The notes below the pieces were generated by a model, which saw nothing but the letters and a program-made list of their open reading frames with translations, was not told the origin of the DNA and did no database searches. From contig CAJINA010000122.1 in assembly GCA_905176665.1 (NCBI GenBank), positions 1 to 64,000 of the forward strand: a stretch of DNA of 64,000 nucleotides, in the 5' to 3' direction. Below are positions 24,701-31,680 of the stretch, in pieces. The stretch is from Olavius algarvensis Delta 4 endosymbiont. GTDB taxonomy: Bacteria > Desulfobacterota > Desulfobacteria > Desulfobacterales > CAJINA01. Numbering within the stretch: the stretch's first letter is position 1; every line of letters starts with the position of its first letter. Made by a program: the position numbers and the translations under genes.

Positions 24701-27053
24701 GACTGCGGGACAGGTTGCGGGATTTTGCGGAGGTGTAGCCGAACCTGGCGTGATCGAAAGAGAAGTCTTCCACAGTACCGGCCAGCCGGGTATAGGACTT
24801 ATCCTGGGCCTTTTTATCCGGGTCGTAGTAAAGGTTCGGATCCAGCCGCTCGGCCGGCATGGTCCGGATGGAGTATTTACGGGATAGGATGTTTTCCCAG
24901 AACTGATCGGGAGTCGGGGCATCCGGGTAAATACAGCCCATCCCGACAATGGCGATTTCGTCGTCTATCTGGCTGGTCCGGTGGGAGAAAGTTTCCAGGG
25001 CATTCAGGATGTCTCCGAGGCCCGCCTTCGCATTGAAATAGCGATCGTGGACCGCGGCAATGGTGGTCGGTTCCGACCAGAACGCCAGACTATCCCCAAC
25101 CATGAAATTTCCCAGTTCATACTGCTGCTGTTCGTCAAATTCAATGAAACAGACGTCCTGTCCATCGGCGGCCATCTTCTCGAAATCGGGGCAAAAACCC
25201 TTGGCACCGATCAGCAGCGACCCGATATTGGCCTGCTCGAAATTCTGTTTACGCTCGGCTAGCGGCACGTTGCTGCGCAGTTGTTCATACTCCCCATCGA
25301 GCATTTTCTGCGAAAAGGGCGTCGGGACCGTCCGGGAAGTCAGCCCCACCGTTTCACCTGTCAAAATCGTGCCTTCCCCGGCGCAAACCACATCCTGATA
25401 CACCTTGCAGATAGCGCCGCTTTCCATGATTTCACGTGTGAAGAGGTAGGCGCTCCCCACCTGGATGCCGATCTTTACGCCCCGGGCGGCCAGAACAGCG
25501 CTCACTCCGGAAATAAAGTAAGACCCGTAACAGGTACTGATGCCGCCCGCGAAAATGACGGTAATTTTCCGCTGTTGATCCTCCGGCAGGGCCAGAATTT
25601 TCTCCAGGGCCATTTCCCAGAGAACCAGGCTGGAGAGGGTACCGACATGGCCGCCGGCCTCGCTGCCTTCGAAAATGAATCGGCGGCAGCCGCTGCTCAG
25701 GGCGTTTTCCAGCATCATCATCGACGGGGTGTGCAGGTAGGCCCGGGTACCGGCCTCTTCCAGTTCCAGGATCTGGGAGGGGATACCGCCGGCGAACAGG
25801 GCAAAGGGGACCTCGTGTTTTTTTACCTGGGCCATGTGACTGTCGATGGTTTGGTTAAATGTTTCGATGCCGATCATGCCGGCTCCGAAGCGGTCCACGG
25901 CCTGCTTGCCTGCACTGAGCATCTTTTCAGTGAGGTCTTCGGGCAAACTGCCCATAGCGAAAAAAGGTAAGGCGCCGCTCGCCAGCACCCGGCGGGCAAA
26001 TTCAGGATTGTCACTGATATTGGCCATGGGGCCCTGCATCACAGGATACTGGGTGCCGTGTTCCGCTGCCAATGCAGTGCCCGCCTGCATGGGATCGTGT
26101 TCATCGACACAATCCAGGCAGGACCCGATATTTTCGAAGAAAGCGTTGATAATCGCGTTCACATCCTGTGACGCTCTGGTGAAATGTTTGGCAAACGCGG
26201 CGTCCTGGCCAAGATAGAATAAACTCTGCAGCGGTTCAGCTGTCGGGTTGTTCAAAGATGTGATGTGGGTACGAATCTCCGCGTAAAGCGCTGCATCCGG
26301 ATCCACACCGTCTTTGAGAGCCGCCTCGCGGCTTTTCAGTTCTTTGATAATGCGGGTGCCCAGCTTGGAAAAAAACCGGTAGGCACAACCCAGGGCGCCG
26401 CCAATGACTGCCGAATCGTTCTCTTCAATTTTGGCGATGATGGTTTTGAAGGCGTCGGCCACCGGGGCTTGCCGGGTCAAATACAACTGATTGTCCAAAA
26501 CCAGTCCACTGGCGCCGGCGGCAAAAAGTCCGGCGGCGGTATGCCAGCCGACCCCCCCGTGAATAAACAGGGGCAGGTCCGTGTTTTCCAGGTACCACTG
26601 CATCAGGACAAAAGCCGAGTAACGCGACCCTCTACCCGGAGCTTCGCTCCCACGGATAACCAGGCCATGCGGGGATATTGAAGCCAGAACATCGGTACAG
26701 CCGACATCGCAGATTTCTATAAAAAGCTTGGACCGGGCATGGTCAAACTCGAAATCCCTGAGTTCCTGCACCTGTCGATAGCCAAAGATGACGAGATCGA
26801 GGTGGGCAAACTGCCGTTCCTGCAGCATGGAAATGATTTTGGTATCGGTGACCTGCAGCCGGATACCGAACAGAATGCCCCGGCCTTCAAGGTTCTCGAT
26901 TTCCTGCCGGACTTTGTCCAATGACAAGAACTCAGTGTCCAGCACCGGCAACCCGCCGGCCTGGTGGATGCTTTCAAAGTAAGCGGTGTCCACCGATACT
27001 AGTGGGTTGTAAACCAGGAGCGGCAAACGTGAATCAAGGATGCGTTTGATCAT
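15732..27053 (-). CDS. PUFA-synthase-like megasynthase, 3773 aa
   Basis: One polypeptide with (approximate residues): two nitronate-monooxygenase/enoyl-reductase-like barrels (1-230 and 330-655), KS1 (696-1150, Cys908 in DAACATSF, with EAHGTST and SQIGHLLG), KS2 (1181-1630, Cys1386 in DASCASA), AT (1675-1975, Ser1767 in GHSVGEY), KS3 (2070-2580, Cys2320 in SGACAST), three acyl carrier domains (about 2650-2920), a ketoreductase (3174-3430, VVTGGARGITFE) and a hotdog dehydratase-like domain (3470-3720). This content resembles Pfa polyunsaturated fatty-acid synthases fused into one chain, so an iterative polyene or PUFA-like lipid is the likely product. Oddities: KS2 lacks both catalytic His residues, the first reductase-like barrel lacks the AGGH motif, and each carrier reads LGIDTVKQ. 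The ATG at 27053 with GGAG is preferred to a TTG ten codons upstream. Confidence 0.92.
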   Translation of the reverse strand: MIKRILDSRLPLLVYNPLVSVDTAYFESIHQAGGLPVLDTEFLSLDKVRQEIENLEGRGILFGIRLQVTDTKIISMLQERQFAHLDLVIFGYRQVQELRDFEFDHARSKLFIEICDVGCTDVLASISPHGLVIRGSEAPGRGSRYSAFVLMQWYLENTDLPLFIHGGVGWHTAAGLFAAGASGLVLDNQLYLTRQAPVADAFKTIIAKIEENDSAVIGGALGCAYRFFSKLGTRIIKELKSREAALKDGVDPDAALYAEIRTHITSLNNPTAEPLQSLFYLGQDAAFAKHFTRASQDVNAIINAFFENIGSCLDCVDEHDPMQAGTALAAEHGTQYPVMQGPMANISDNPEFARRVLASGALPFFAMGSLPEDLTEKMLSAGKQAVDRFGAGMIGIETFNQTIDSHMAQVKKHEVPFALFAGGIPSQILELEEAGTRAYLHTPSMMMLENALSSGCRRFIFEGSEAGGHVGTLSSLVLWEMALEKILALPEDQQRKITVIFAGGISTCYGSYFISGVSAVLAARGVKIGIQVGSAYLFTREIMESGAICKVYQDVVCAGEGTILTGETVGLTSRTVPTPFSQKMLDGEYEQLRSNVPLAERKQNFEQANIGSLLIGAKGFCPDFEKMAADGQDVCFIEFDEQQQYELGNFMVGDSLAFWSEPTTIAAVHDRYFNAKAGLGDILNALETFSHRTSQIDDEIAIVGMGCIYPDAPTPDQFWENILSRKYSIRTMPAERLDPNLYYDPDKKAQDKSYTRLAGTVEDFSFDHARFGYTSAKSRNLSRSQQMILEAAYQAASGADLLEDGLQLRKELREKTAVIVATCLGNEMANDLHLKYYYPEMKWHLEQTDAYGQLNAEEQQALCAGLRQGLSGEYDYEPVHGVVLNMEAARIAHHFGARGVNYVVDAACATSFAAIDCAMKELLSGAHDTVVVGGLNTHLAPEPFVGFSKMGALSANGSWPFDERADGFVLGEGAGVVILKRMKDALRDKNPIIGVLKGMGSSSDGKGKAIAAPNPKGQALALERCFTSIKTGVVPADVDYVEAHGTSTVMGDQAEIQTLKAFYGAQSGAGVSSVKSQIGHLLGGAGMAGLIKALLALKHKTLPPNGQFQKPADRHELDASALYIIDEANAWSAAKDRRRCAGVSSYGFGGINYHCVVEEYNGDYAALPRSIFKDLDYDFNADRIVVAGMGVVLPGAPDVENFWQRLIGGEPALSQIPAERFHNEAYAAEDETSGFRIPAVKAGMVADWTFDGRRFRIPPMTARYLDRAQLFGLDAAGQAIEQAGLQPHLTAGNKTAVILGTIPGEMQVENVLRTRIALVEKIIHSLDNVDPALRQQAGAELVGRLKERYLVNTEDTIPGLLSNIVTGRIANCFNCNGANFVVDASCASATVALDLAVKGLKAGDHDFVISGGVDANLYPTVLLAFKRLGLLSENECRFFDKNAGGYVMGEGAAVQVLTTYRQARESHMPILGELSGISMTSSVPEHLLSPSDNAYARAIDHCYAQAPINKRQIRHLDVFAGANLFLDAVEKQAIEKSFSHLLHFGNIKPEFGYFKAANPAVVFAKLILMAHHRTVLPNRNYAADTTIVNGGPVLQALTRVRELASHDQVHLASNVNGIGGNHGHMVVGTLPARLMPKRPKADQQSAAAPTAVAAGAPEAGQRSIPLAPKQGDRSLPLAALLSGQGAQRPGMMQTLYQAEPAVRKVLDAGNTLFQSLRGYDLLEIMFTQDERLNLTENTQPAVFLSSAAIYRYLADRGFAPDFFIGHSVGEYTALYCAGMLDFDPAMQLIIKRADLMKTAAETSAGRIMVVFKDSDETGGLIAQAGIDQLWVANKNSENQTAVSGRTAAIDRFCTFLKSKAVMFKKLPLSGAFHTPLFESAAQGMSAYLKQVVFKEVPFGRVISNATAQPYPEDAARVKELLVRQIISPVEFIAAVQGVARRGVAQFVEIGPGKLLVNLLKNISLGPHASLSAIDPRKGQVESMQSLTNYLTEQGRLITPPSQAPTETAPTPGPGEMPREEAATDDLSASEDFQTFLQTNKSALEQMAYREFLKQKHESALREIQKFNFCMEKIMVAGVSIGLPGTGSKVFNDDNFDRILNGNNFIEPLTTEEKERIVDMNITRVFKEPDGNARLVKITRTEDVIQLAGKLGYFNFKNEYGIDFDYDVTISLAMAAGIEALKDARIPLVMHYRETSAGNRLPEGFTLPREMQDTTGVILTSLFPGFETLIDQMNNYYYNKFYVRPYKELENIYYHLMESVRDTEIKAQITDWFFKIKERRKKYGTYKFDRNILYDLVPLGSAHFAQLIKARGPNIQMSGACASTTQAVGVAQDWIRTGRCDRVIIIGGEAATSQVQSPWIASGFLALGAATVKNVVSEAAKPFDANRNGTILGSGAVSLVIEREDRIQERGLCGQAEVLGTYIGNSAFHATKIDVPHLGSQMKQFVKDVERQHNLDPQAYAKSMVFMSHETFTPARGGSADAEIAALKQAYPEHFGDITITNTKGFTGHTLGAAIEDAVLVKVLQDGMAPPIANLATIPAEFQDLNFSRHASGDFQYGLHYSAGFGSHFAFLFIKRIAEKATENNPVYEQWLRKVSGTPDPELKIINNTLCVESSGNGSAVELPATADIPAVDPPVPAVKSAQSSLSTSPATEKPAIDTIRAIIAEHTGYTEDMLESDLDLEADLGIDTVKQVEVFGKISAHFNLEVPEDLKLRDLNTIALLADYIGQQALHLDPGPQAVAAADRPAENDVLKNIQTIIAEHTGYTEDMLEPALDLEADLGIDTVKQVEVFGKVSAHFNLEVPEDLKLRDLNTIALLADYIQAQTGGAVVAISTEHADSRVDDQAQSEVLATIQTIIAEHTGYTVDMLEPELDLEADLGIDTVKQVEVFGKVSAHFNLEVPEDLKLRDLNTIALLVGYIERQTEASSPRAGAAKIPAGQAEDNMTRTVGVARMEVRVAEIPTPTGRHNLFKDKTILVSPDRFGYSEAVKAGIEALGGRVVHLPLPAGTSARKVRAATRQLLERHADIQGFIHLAPLDLFFDTTLDDRSAAGVPAAFFAALKELYGQLDRPGAFLASLSVDSVIWPYGEQPAQIVPAMAGIAGMLKTAAKELTATRVKVVDFSGNDLEAGPQSIAVRFIEELTGSDTRVETGRSGSRRFALSLKACPPAQGKRFVRAGDTIVVTGGARGITFEILKALVARDPAHLVILGRSDLTTLDPLFRPDSADEAFILGELKKQMAGAKPVEIKQAATRVAGLKQTIANLEQLRTGGLTVDYHAVDVTDLPAVTAALDRYDRIDGVIHAAGLEQSQFISKKTQTSFDRVFNTKVQGALNLLAALQETAYRFFIAFSSVTARFGNEGQVDYTGANDMLGKLVQREKHRHPDKVFKVLSWTAWEGAGMATAETIQKVLAERGLAFLPLAQGVDYFLDELGDDTAPETVFTGADHAFDPDGLLAEEPTITLEPLAPFLDREISREDHTAVFQRRLDLKRDLFLRDHSREEVPIFLGATGIETMAEAAAALVDPKRHLVKLQDFAIPYGIKILKGRPKDIDVSASVSPTTSNRVDCTISSRFKNRDGAVVGDETRHYQGQYVFAAQRPAAVTIDLPDFHPVHYDGDLQDLLYHPARLFMDGVFRTVTAIESFTPDELVTRIQSAGSRPFFRGEAFPDFITDVAVVDAMFQTGGMLEVMSTNVIVLPYRIGAMTLFRPLVRGAAYLCITRKTQATEKTNEYQLDLIDPAGNLFIRIENFEMVKIDTLAKKHQILDLLRPAVYEKAS

Positions 27054-27231
27054 CAGCTTTCTCCATTTAGAAGCGGTCCCCAAAAAGGTTTTTGAGACAA
27101 CTTCTATAAAATTTGTCCGTTGGAACCGGGAATCCGGTCAATCCATCCTTTCAAGCAGCCCGCCAACCGGTCCCGGAGCATGAAAACCCACTCGGCCGAT
27201 GGTATGCGGCCGGGCACATCTGCGGTATGAA

Positions 27232-27247
27232 TTCAAGCATCGTGCCA
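27232..27247 (-). promoter_or_regulatory. Sigma-54-like promoter upstream of the megasynthase
   Basis: On the minus strand the sequence reads TGGCAC-GATGC-TTGAA. The -24 half is perfect and spacing is exact, but the -12 GC reads GA. It lies about 180 nt before the megasynthase start and next to a divergent sigma-54 activator gene. The -12 mismatch lowers confidence. Confidence 0.45.
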
Positions 27248-27347
27248 TTGCCTGAATTGCAGCCTTAATCCTTGAAATCATAGAAGAAATTATTTTCTTA
27301 TTTTTTCAGGCGCTTTATGTTAAAATCCACTCGCTTTACACAGGAGG

Positions 27348-27383
27348 TACATGCTACCGACATAGGATGTCGGTGGGCATGTA
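27348..27383 (+). promoter_or_regulatory. Long hairpin in the leader of the sigma-54 activator
   Basis: TACATGC (27348-27354) pairs with GCATGTA (27377-27383) and ACCGACAT (27356-27363) with ATGTCGGT (27367-27374), leaving an AGG loop. No T-run follows, so it is not a standard terminator. It ends 27 nt before the activator's start codon. The same palindrome could also be a protein-binding site. Confidence 0.5.
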
Positions 27384-27410
27384 AATTGGGGAAAAATTTA
27401 GGGGAGTTCA

Positions 27411-28904
27411 ATGAAATCCGCGAATCAACTGACGGCGCGGGAACGGGATTTCTTCAATCTTGTTTTCCAGGCCGGCATTACCAATCCGTTCAGTGACGCC
27501 CGGGCTGAAATAGACCTCAAAATCGGCGGGCTCTTTCCAGAGGTGTCCCAGACCGACCGGATCGAAAAAACCATCAACGAAGTTCAGCGTCGGATTGCAT
27601 CCCTGGAACAAAAACAGGTGGCGGACATATCCCTTTTTTCCGGCGACGATCGCCGCCTGGTCCGGGCCGCATTCCTGTTCGAATTTTTTTATAAATTCCG
27701 GCGAAAATTCGACCAGTTGATCCATGACCAGATCAAAGCCGGTGATTCGCCGGTCAGGGTTACTTTTGCCGGTGAGGCATTTACGCTCATGCTGAGCCGG
27801 GGTTTTTCCATGACGGACGTGCAGCGTTACTTTGCCCTGTGCTACCAACTGCGCCGGGGTTTTTTCTTTATCAAACGCAGCCTGGTGGGCCGCAGTGACG
27901 CCATGAAGCGCCTGCGCCGGAACCTGTGGCAAAATGTCTTTACGCACAATCTGGATCTATATAACCACTACCTGTGGAACCGGCTGGAAGACTTCTCCAC
28001 ATTGATCCTGGGTGAAACCGGGACAGGCAAAGGCACTGCTGCCATGGCCATCGGGCGCTCCGGGTTTATTCCTTTCAACGAGCGCAAGAAGACGTTCGTG
28101 GAAAGTTTTACGCGGTCCTTCATCTCCCTGAATCTCTCCCAATACCCGGAAACGCTCATAGAGTCGGAACTATTCGGGCACAAAAAGGGGGCTTTCACCG
28201 GAGCCGTCAAGGACCATAGCGGCGTTTTCAGCCGCTGCAGCCCCTATGGCGCGATCCTGCTGGATGAAATCGGCGAAGTGTCTACACCGGTACAGATCAA
28301 ACTGCTGGAAGTCCTCCAGGAGCGGACTTTTTCTCCGGTAGGCAGCCATGAAACCGACCGGTTCCAGGGACGGGTCATCGCGGCCACGAACCGCTCCTTG
28401 CAGGATGTTCGCAGTAAAGGGGTCTTCAGGGATGACTTCTTTTACCGCCTCAGTTCCGATATCATCACCGTACCGCCCCTTCGGCAGAGGATCGAGGAGG
28501 ATCCGGCCGAATTGCGGGACCTGGTTGTGTTTACGGTCAAAAAGATGGTCGGCAAGCCCTATCCGGAACTGGTCGACCTGGTTCTGGAAGTCATCGAAAA
28601 ACAGCTGGGTCGGGATTACCCCTGGCCGGGCAATGTACGGGAACTGGAACAATGCATTCGCCGCGTCATGCTCAAGAGAGATTACCGGGGCGACCAGAAA
28701 ACCCATAACGGCGACCTGGCGACCATTCTGGCGGAAGGAATTACCCGGGGCGAACTGGACGCCCAGAACCTACTCTCCGGTTATTGCAAGATGCTGTACC
28801 GACGGCACGGCACCTTCGAAGAAGTTGCCCGGCGCACCAACCTGGACCGCCGTACGGTCAAAAAATATATCAACGAGTGGACCAACCCGGAAGAAGAAGA
28901 ATGA
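27411..28904 (+). CDS. Sigma-54-dependent transcriptional activator
   Basis: This 497-residue bacterial enhancer-binding protein has an unrecognised, mostly helical N-terminal region (about 1-165) with no receiver, PAS or GAF signature. The AAA+ domain (about 170-420) follows, with Walker A GETGTGKG, the sigma-54 contact loop GAFTGA, Walker B ILLDEIGE and the arginine-rich FRDDFFYRLS segment. A helix-turn-helix ends the protein (FEEVARRTNLDRRTVKKYIN). Walker A differs from the usual GESGTGKE. AGGGGAG precedes the ATG. It is divergent from the megasynthase operon and 160 bases from a sigma-54-like box, so it probably controls that operon, though this is inference. Its stop codon overlaps the next gene's start (ATGA). 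Confidence 0.9.
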   Translation: MKSANQLTARERDFFNLVFQAGITNPFSDARAEIDLKIGGLFPEVSQTDRIEKTINEVQRRIASLEQKQVADISLFSGDDRRLVRAAFLFEFFYKFRRKFDQLIHDQIKAGDSPVRVTFAGEAFTLMLSRGFSMTDVQRYFALCYQLRRGFFFIKRSLVGRSDAMKRLRRNLWQNVFTHNLDLYNHYLWNRLEDFSTLILGETGTGKGTAAMAIGRSGFIPFNERKKTFVESFTRSFISLNLSQYPETLIESELFGHKKGAFTGAVKDHSGVFSRCSPYGAILLDEIGEVSTPVQIKLLEVLQERTFSPVGSHETDRFQGRVIAATNRSLQDVRSKGVFRDDFFYRLSSDIITVPPLRQRIEEDPAELRDLVVFTVKKMVGKPYPELVDLVLEVIEKQLGRDYPWPGNVRELEQCIRRVMLKRDYRGDQKTHNGDLATILAEGITRGELDAQNLLSGYCKMLYRRHGTFEEVARRTNLDRRTVKKYINEWTNPEEEE

Positions 28905-29545
28905 ACGCGGTAATCGTTGCCAACGGCATCCCGACCGATCCGGTTGCCGACAAAAAGCAGATCCCCCAGGGATCCCTGATCATCGCAGCGGATGGCGGCG
29001 CGGACTATTGCCGGAAGTTGAATTTGGTGCCGGATGTGATCATCGGGGATATGGATTCAATCACCGGCGATCCGGAGGCCGCCGCTTTCAGGGGTGCCGA
29101 GATCATTCGCCACCCGGCGCGCAAGGATGCCACCGATCTGGAACTTGCTATTGATCTGGCTTTGGCAAGAGGGGCGCAGCGCATCATCGTTATAGGGGCC
29201 CTGGGGGGGCGCTGGGATATGTCAGTCGGCAACCTGCAGCTCATGGCCCGGCCGGACCTAAAAACATTTCCGGTAACGTTCGTTGACGGCAATCAGGAAG
29301 TATCCCTGCTGAACGGCCCGGTTACAGCTCCATTCATCGGAAAACCCGGTGACACCCTTTCTCTAATACCGATCGGACAGGATGCAACCGGGGTTACCCT
29401 GGAAGGCCTTGAGTATCCGCTTGAAAATGGACAACTTGACTGGGGGTCATCGATAGGGATCAGCAATGTACTGCTTGGCGAGAGGGCCTCGGTTTCCATA
29501 GATAACGGCGTACTGATCTGCGTCTTCCACCGCAAGAATCAGTAA
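28901..29545 (+). CDS. thiN: Thiamine pyrophosphokinase
   Basis: This 214-residue enzyme would convert thiamine and ATP to thiamine diphosphate in the cytoplasm. The family signature is clear: IIAADGGADYCRKL, PDVIIGDMDSI and HPARKDATDLELA, then the C-terminal beta domain with SIGISNVLLGERASVSI. The ATG at 28901 overlaps the stop of the sigma-54 activator as ATGA, so the two are co-translated. An alternative in-frame start at 28784 would add 39 residues unlike the family and was rejected. The pairing of this housekeeping gene with a specialised activator is probably read-through convenience. It converges with the solute-binding protein gene. Confidence 0.92.
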   Translation: MNAVIVANGIPTDPVADKKQIPQGSLIIAADGGADYCRKLNLVPDVIIGDMDSITGDPEAAAFRGAEIIRHPARKDATDLELAIDLALARGAQRIIVIGALGGRWDMSVGNLQLMARPDLKTFPVTFVDGNQEVSLLNGPVTAPFIGKPGDTLSLIPIGQDATGVTLEGLEYPLENGQLDWGSSIGISNVLLGERASVSIDNGVLICVFHRKNQ

Positions 29546-29561
29546 CTCAGACGACGAATAT

Positions 29562-30302
29562 CTACTGGCCATATTTCTTCAGAATGCGGCGGTACTGGCT
29601 GGTTGCCTTGAATGTTTTTAAGCCGTTTGAGAACCTTGTGGCCATTACTTCGTTTTCAGGCTTCAGAGAAAAGGCCAGGTAATTGTTGCCGCCGCTGATT
29701 TTCTTCTTTGTGCAATCTACTTTATCCAGCAAACCCAGCTTTTGAGCATTGAACCAGCCTACATTTTTATTGGAAATGAACATATCGATGCGGCCCGATA
29801 TAAGCTTTTGAAAATTCTGCTCAATATCACGCACCGGTTCCCTGGTGAAATTCTCGGCTGCAATGACTTCTTGACTGTACACATAGCCCAGGATGGTCCC
29901 AATCCGTAGTCCGGTAAGGTCAGAAAGCCCATCGAAGGTATCCGGGCGTCCCTTCAGAAAAAAGAGCACCGATATACTTTCCGATATGTTTTCATCCGGG
30001 AAAAACATCTCCTTTGAACGCTCCGGCGTCAGGCCAATATCGAGAATCGCATCGACCATTTTCGTCCTGACCAGACTAAGACAGCGCTTCCACGGATAAA
30101 ATCGAAATTCGATCGTCCGTCCCATGCGTTTAAAAACTGCCGCCATAACCTCATAGTCAAAGCCTTTCAATCCCTCGTCATCTTCATACACATAGGGCGC
30201 CCAGGCTTCCGTCACAACAACCAGGTCCGCAGCTGCAACGGTATGACTTGTCAGTGTCAGAACTGCCACTCCTATAACCAAGATTTTCTGAAGTGCTGCC
30301 AT
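29562..30302 (-). CDS. Periplasmic solute-binding protein (SBP family 3)
   Basis: This 246-residue protein has a signal peptide (about 1-24) and the two-lobed family-3 fold of amino-acid-type binding proteins. Visible landmarks are VVVTEAWAPYVYED, LKGFDYEVMAAVFKRMG, FRFYPWKRCLSLVRTKMVDA and SGRIDMFISNKNVGWF. No ABC permease or ATPase gene is adjacent, so it may be an orphan binding protein or feed a sensor. In sulfate reducers many such orphans occur beside signalling genes, and a PAS-GGDEF cyclase is 42 bases upstream in the same orientation. The ligand cannot be told from sequence. GGGGG is the only ribosome-binding-site-like motif. Confidence 0.83.
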   Translation of the reverse strand: MAALQKILVIGVAVLTLTSHTVAAADLVVVTEAWAPYVYEDDEGLKGFDYEVMAAVFKRMGRTIEFRFYPWKRCLSLVRTKMVDAILDIGLTPERSKEMFFPDENISESISVLFFLKGRPDTFDGLSDLTGLRIGTILGYVYSQEVIAAENFTREPVRDIEQNFQKLISGRIDMFISNKNVGWFNAQKLGLLDKVDCTKKKISGGNNYLAFSLKPENEVMATRFSNGLKTFKATSQYRRILKKYGQ

Positions 30303-30344
30303 AGCCCCCCTGTAGAGGCACTTATTCTTTCATAAATATCCCAA

Positions 30345-31247
30345 TCAACCCATAGTCAAGCAATTACGACCGGCCGATTTACTGGCATACAGCAGGGTGT
30401 CGGCTCTCTTGATGATGCCGTCCATGGTATCATTTTCTGCGACCAGTGTTGCCCCGATGGATATGGTGACTGACAATCTTTGATCCGTATGCATGATGTA
30501 CGAACCGGCTATCAGGGTTCGCAACCGATTGCCCAGGGTTTCGAGATCCGCCCGGTTGATATTGCGGATAACCCCGAGAAATTCCTCCCCGCCCCAGCGG
30601 CCGTAAAGGTCAAACGGCCGGCTATTGGCAATAAAGGTACTGGCCACGTATTTCAGGACTTCATCGCCGACATCGTGACCGTAGCGGTCGTTGAACTGTT
30701 TAAAATGATCGATATCGATAAACAGAATCCCAAAGGGTACCTTCAAACGTCTTTTTTCTTCAAAACGGCCCTGGATCTCACGTTCAATATAGTTGCGGTT
30801 GGCCAGCTGGGTCAGGTTGTCCAGCAAGGCCAATTTCTCGAGTTCTTTGACCCGCAGTTCGTTAGCCGTCTGGTTGCTAATATCGGTAAACAGCTCGATC
30901 CCGCCGGTCACGTTGCCGTTTTCATCGGTCAACGTGCTGACCCGCACGGAAACGGGGATCCGGTGGCCATCCTTGTGATGCATATAGATCTCAGCTTCGC
31001 GCGGCTTGCCGTCGGCAATTGTTTTAGCGAGCGGGCACCCTTTCTCACACAAATTGCACCCTTCACTGTCGATATGGGTCAGCAGGCTGTCGCCGCACGA
31101 TTTGCCGATCACCTCCTCGGCCGTGAAGCCGGAAATCCGTTCAGCGGCATTATTCCAATAGACGATCGTCCTGTCCCGGTCTACGAAATATAGACCGTCA
31201 TGCAGGCTGGCAATCACTTTTTCGTATGATTCCTGTTCGATCTTCAT
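30345..31247 (-). CDS. PAS-GGDEF diguanylate cyclase
   Basis: This 300-residue cytoplasmic protein has a PAS domain (about 5-125) and a GGDEF domain (about 140-300). The PAS part has YFVDRDRTIVYWNNAAERIS and a Cys-rich stretch, CNLCEKGCPLAK, that could hold a metal or cofactor. The cyclase active site reads WGGEEFLGV, preceded by DHFKQFNDRYGHDVGD, so c-di-GMP synthesis is expected. No RxxD inhibitory site is obvious. The ATG at 31247 follows AGGA. An open frame continuing upstream to 32246 runs antisense-like through the thioesterase gene and was not accepted. Together with the EAL-HDOD gene it is the only visible c-di-GMP-related protein. Confidence 0.9.
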   Translation of the reverse strand: MKIEQESYEKVIASLHDGLYFVDRDRTIVYWNNAAERISGFTAEEVIGKSCGDSLLTHIDSEGCNLCEKGCPLAKTIADGKPREAEIYMHHKDGHRIPVSVRVSTLTDENGNVTGGIELFTDISNQTANELRVKELEKLALLDNLTQLANRNYIEREIQGRFEEKRRLKVPFGILFIDIDHFKQFNDRYGHDVGDEVLKYVASTFIANSRPFDLYGRWGGEEFLGVIRNINRADLETLGNRLRTLIAGSYIMHTDQRLSVTISIGATLVAENDTMDGIIKRADTLLYASKSAGRNCLTMG

Positions 31248-31680
31248 GGGACGTCCTGGTATGCGGATTGTTCTTTCTCCGGGTCCCCGCCCGGGCGGCA
31301 GATGCTGGTGAAGGACGGAATAGAAAACGTCGGTGCCGGGCACAGACCGATACCCAACAGTATAACAACGCATTGAAAAAAGACAAGATAGTGAAAAAAT
31401 ATCGAGATGCCGAAAGTTTGCACTGCTTGCAGAATGTTTGCCGGCACCGGGCGGATAGCAGCCCGAGCGCGGAATATCAATCGCCTGGTCTCGATGTTTC
31501 TGCTTCCCCTCGACGGGGCAAGGTCCCCCCCAACCCCTCCCGCCAAGGGCGGGGCGTTCTCCTGGATCCCCGGGCTGGCGAATCCATTCAAATAAAAAGG
31601 AAAGGTTTCTCCGTCTGGTGGATGCGGCGAACGGAGCAAAGACCGGGCCTTGAGCCACAACCCAATTCTTAAAACAGCCT
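31248..31680. other. GC-rich intergenic region, no gene
   Basis: This 433-base gap between the thioesterase and the GGDEF gene has no supported gene. It contains C/G-rich inverted stretches around 31505-31555 (CCCCGCCCTTGGCGGGAGG on the minus strand), typical of bacterial intergenic repeats. The open frame at 31226-31672 has no ribosome-binding site. Confidence 0.45.

Noticed and set aside
23592..24887. 431-codon plus-strand open frame inside the megasynthase region
   Set aside because: It is antisense to KS1 with strict codon pattern on the other strand; no ribosome-binding site or recognisable domain.
31226..31672. 148-codon open frame in the GC-rich gap
   Set aside because: Overlaps C-rich repeats and the start of the GGDEF gene, with no family resemblance.
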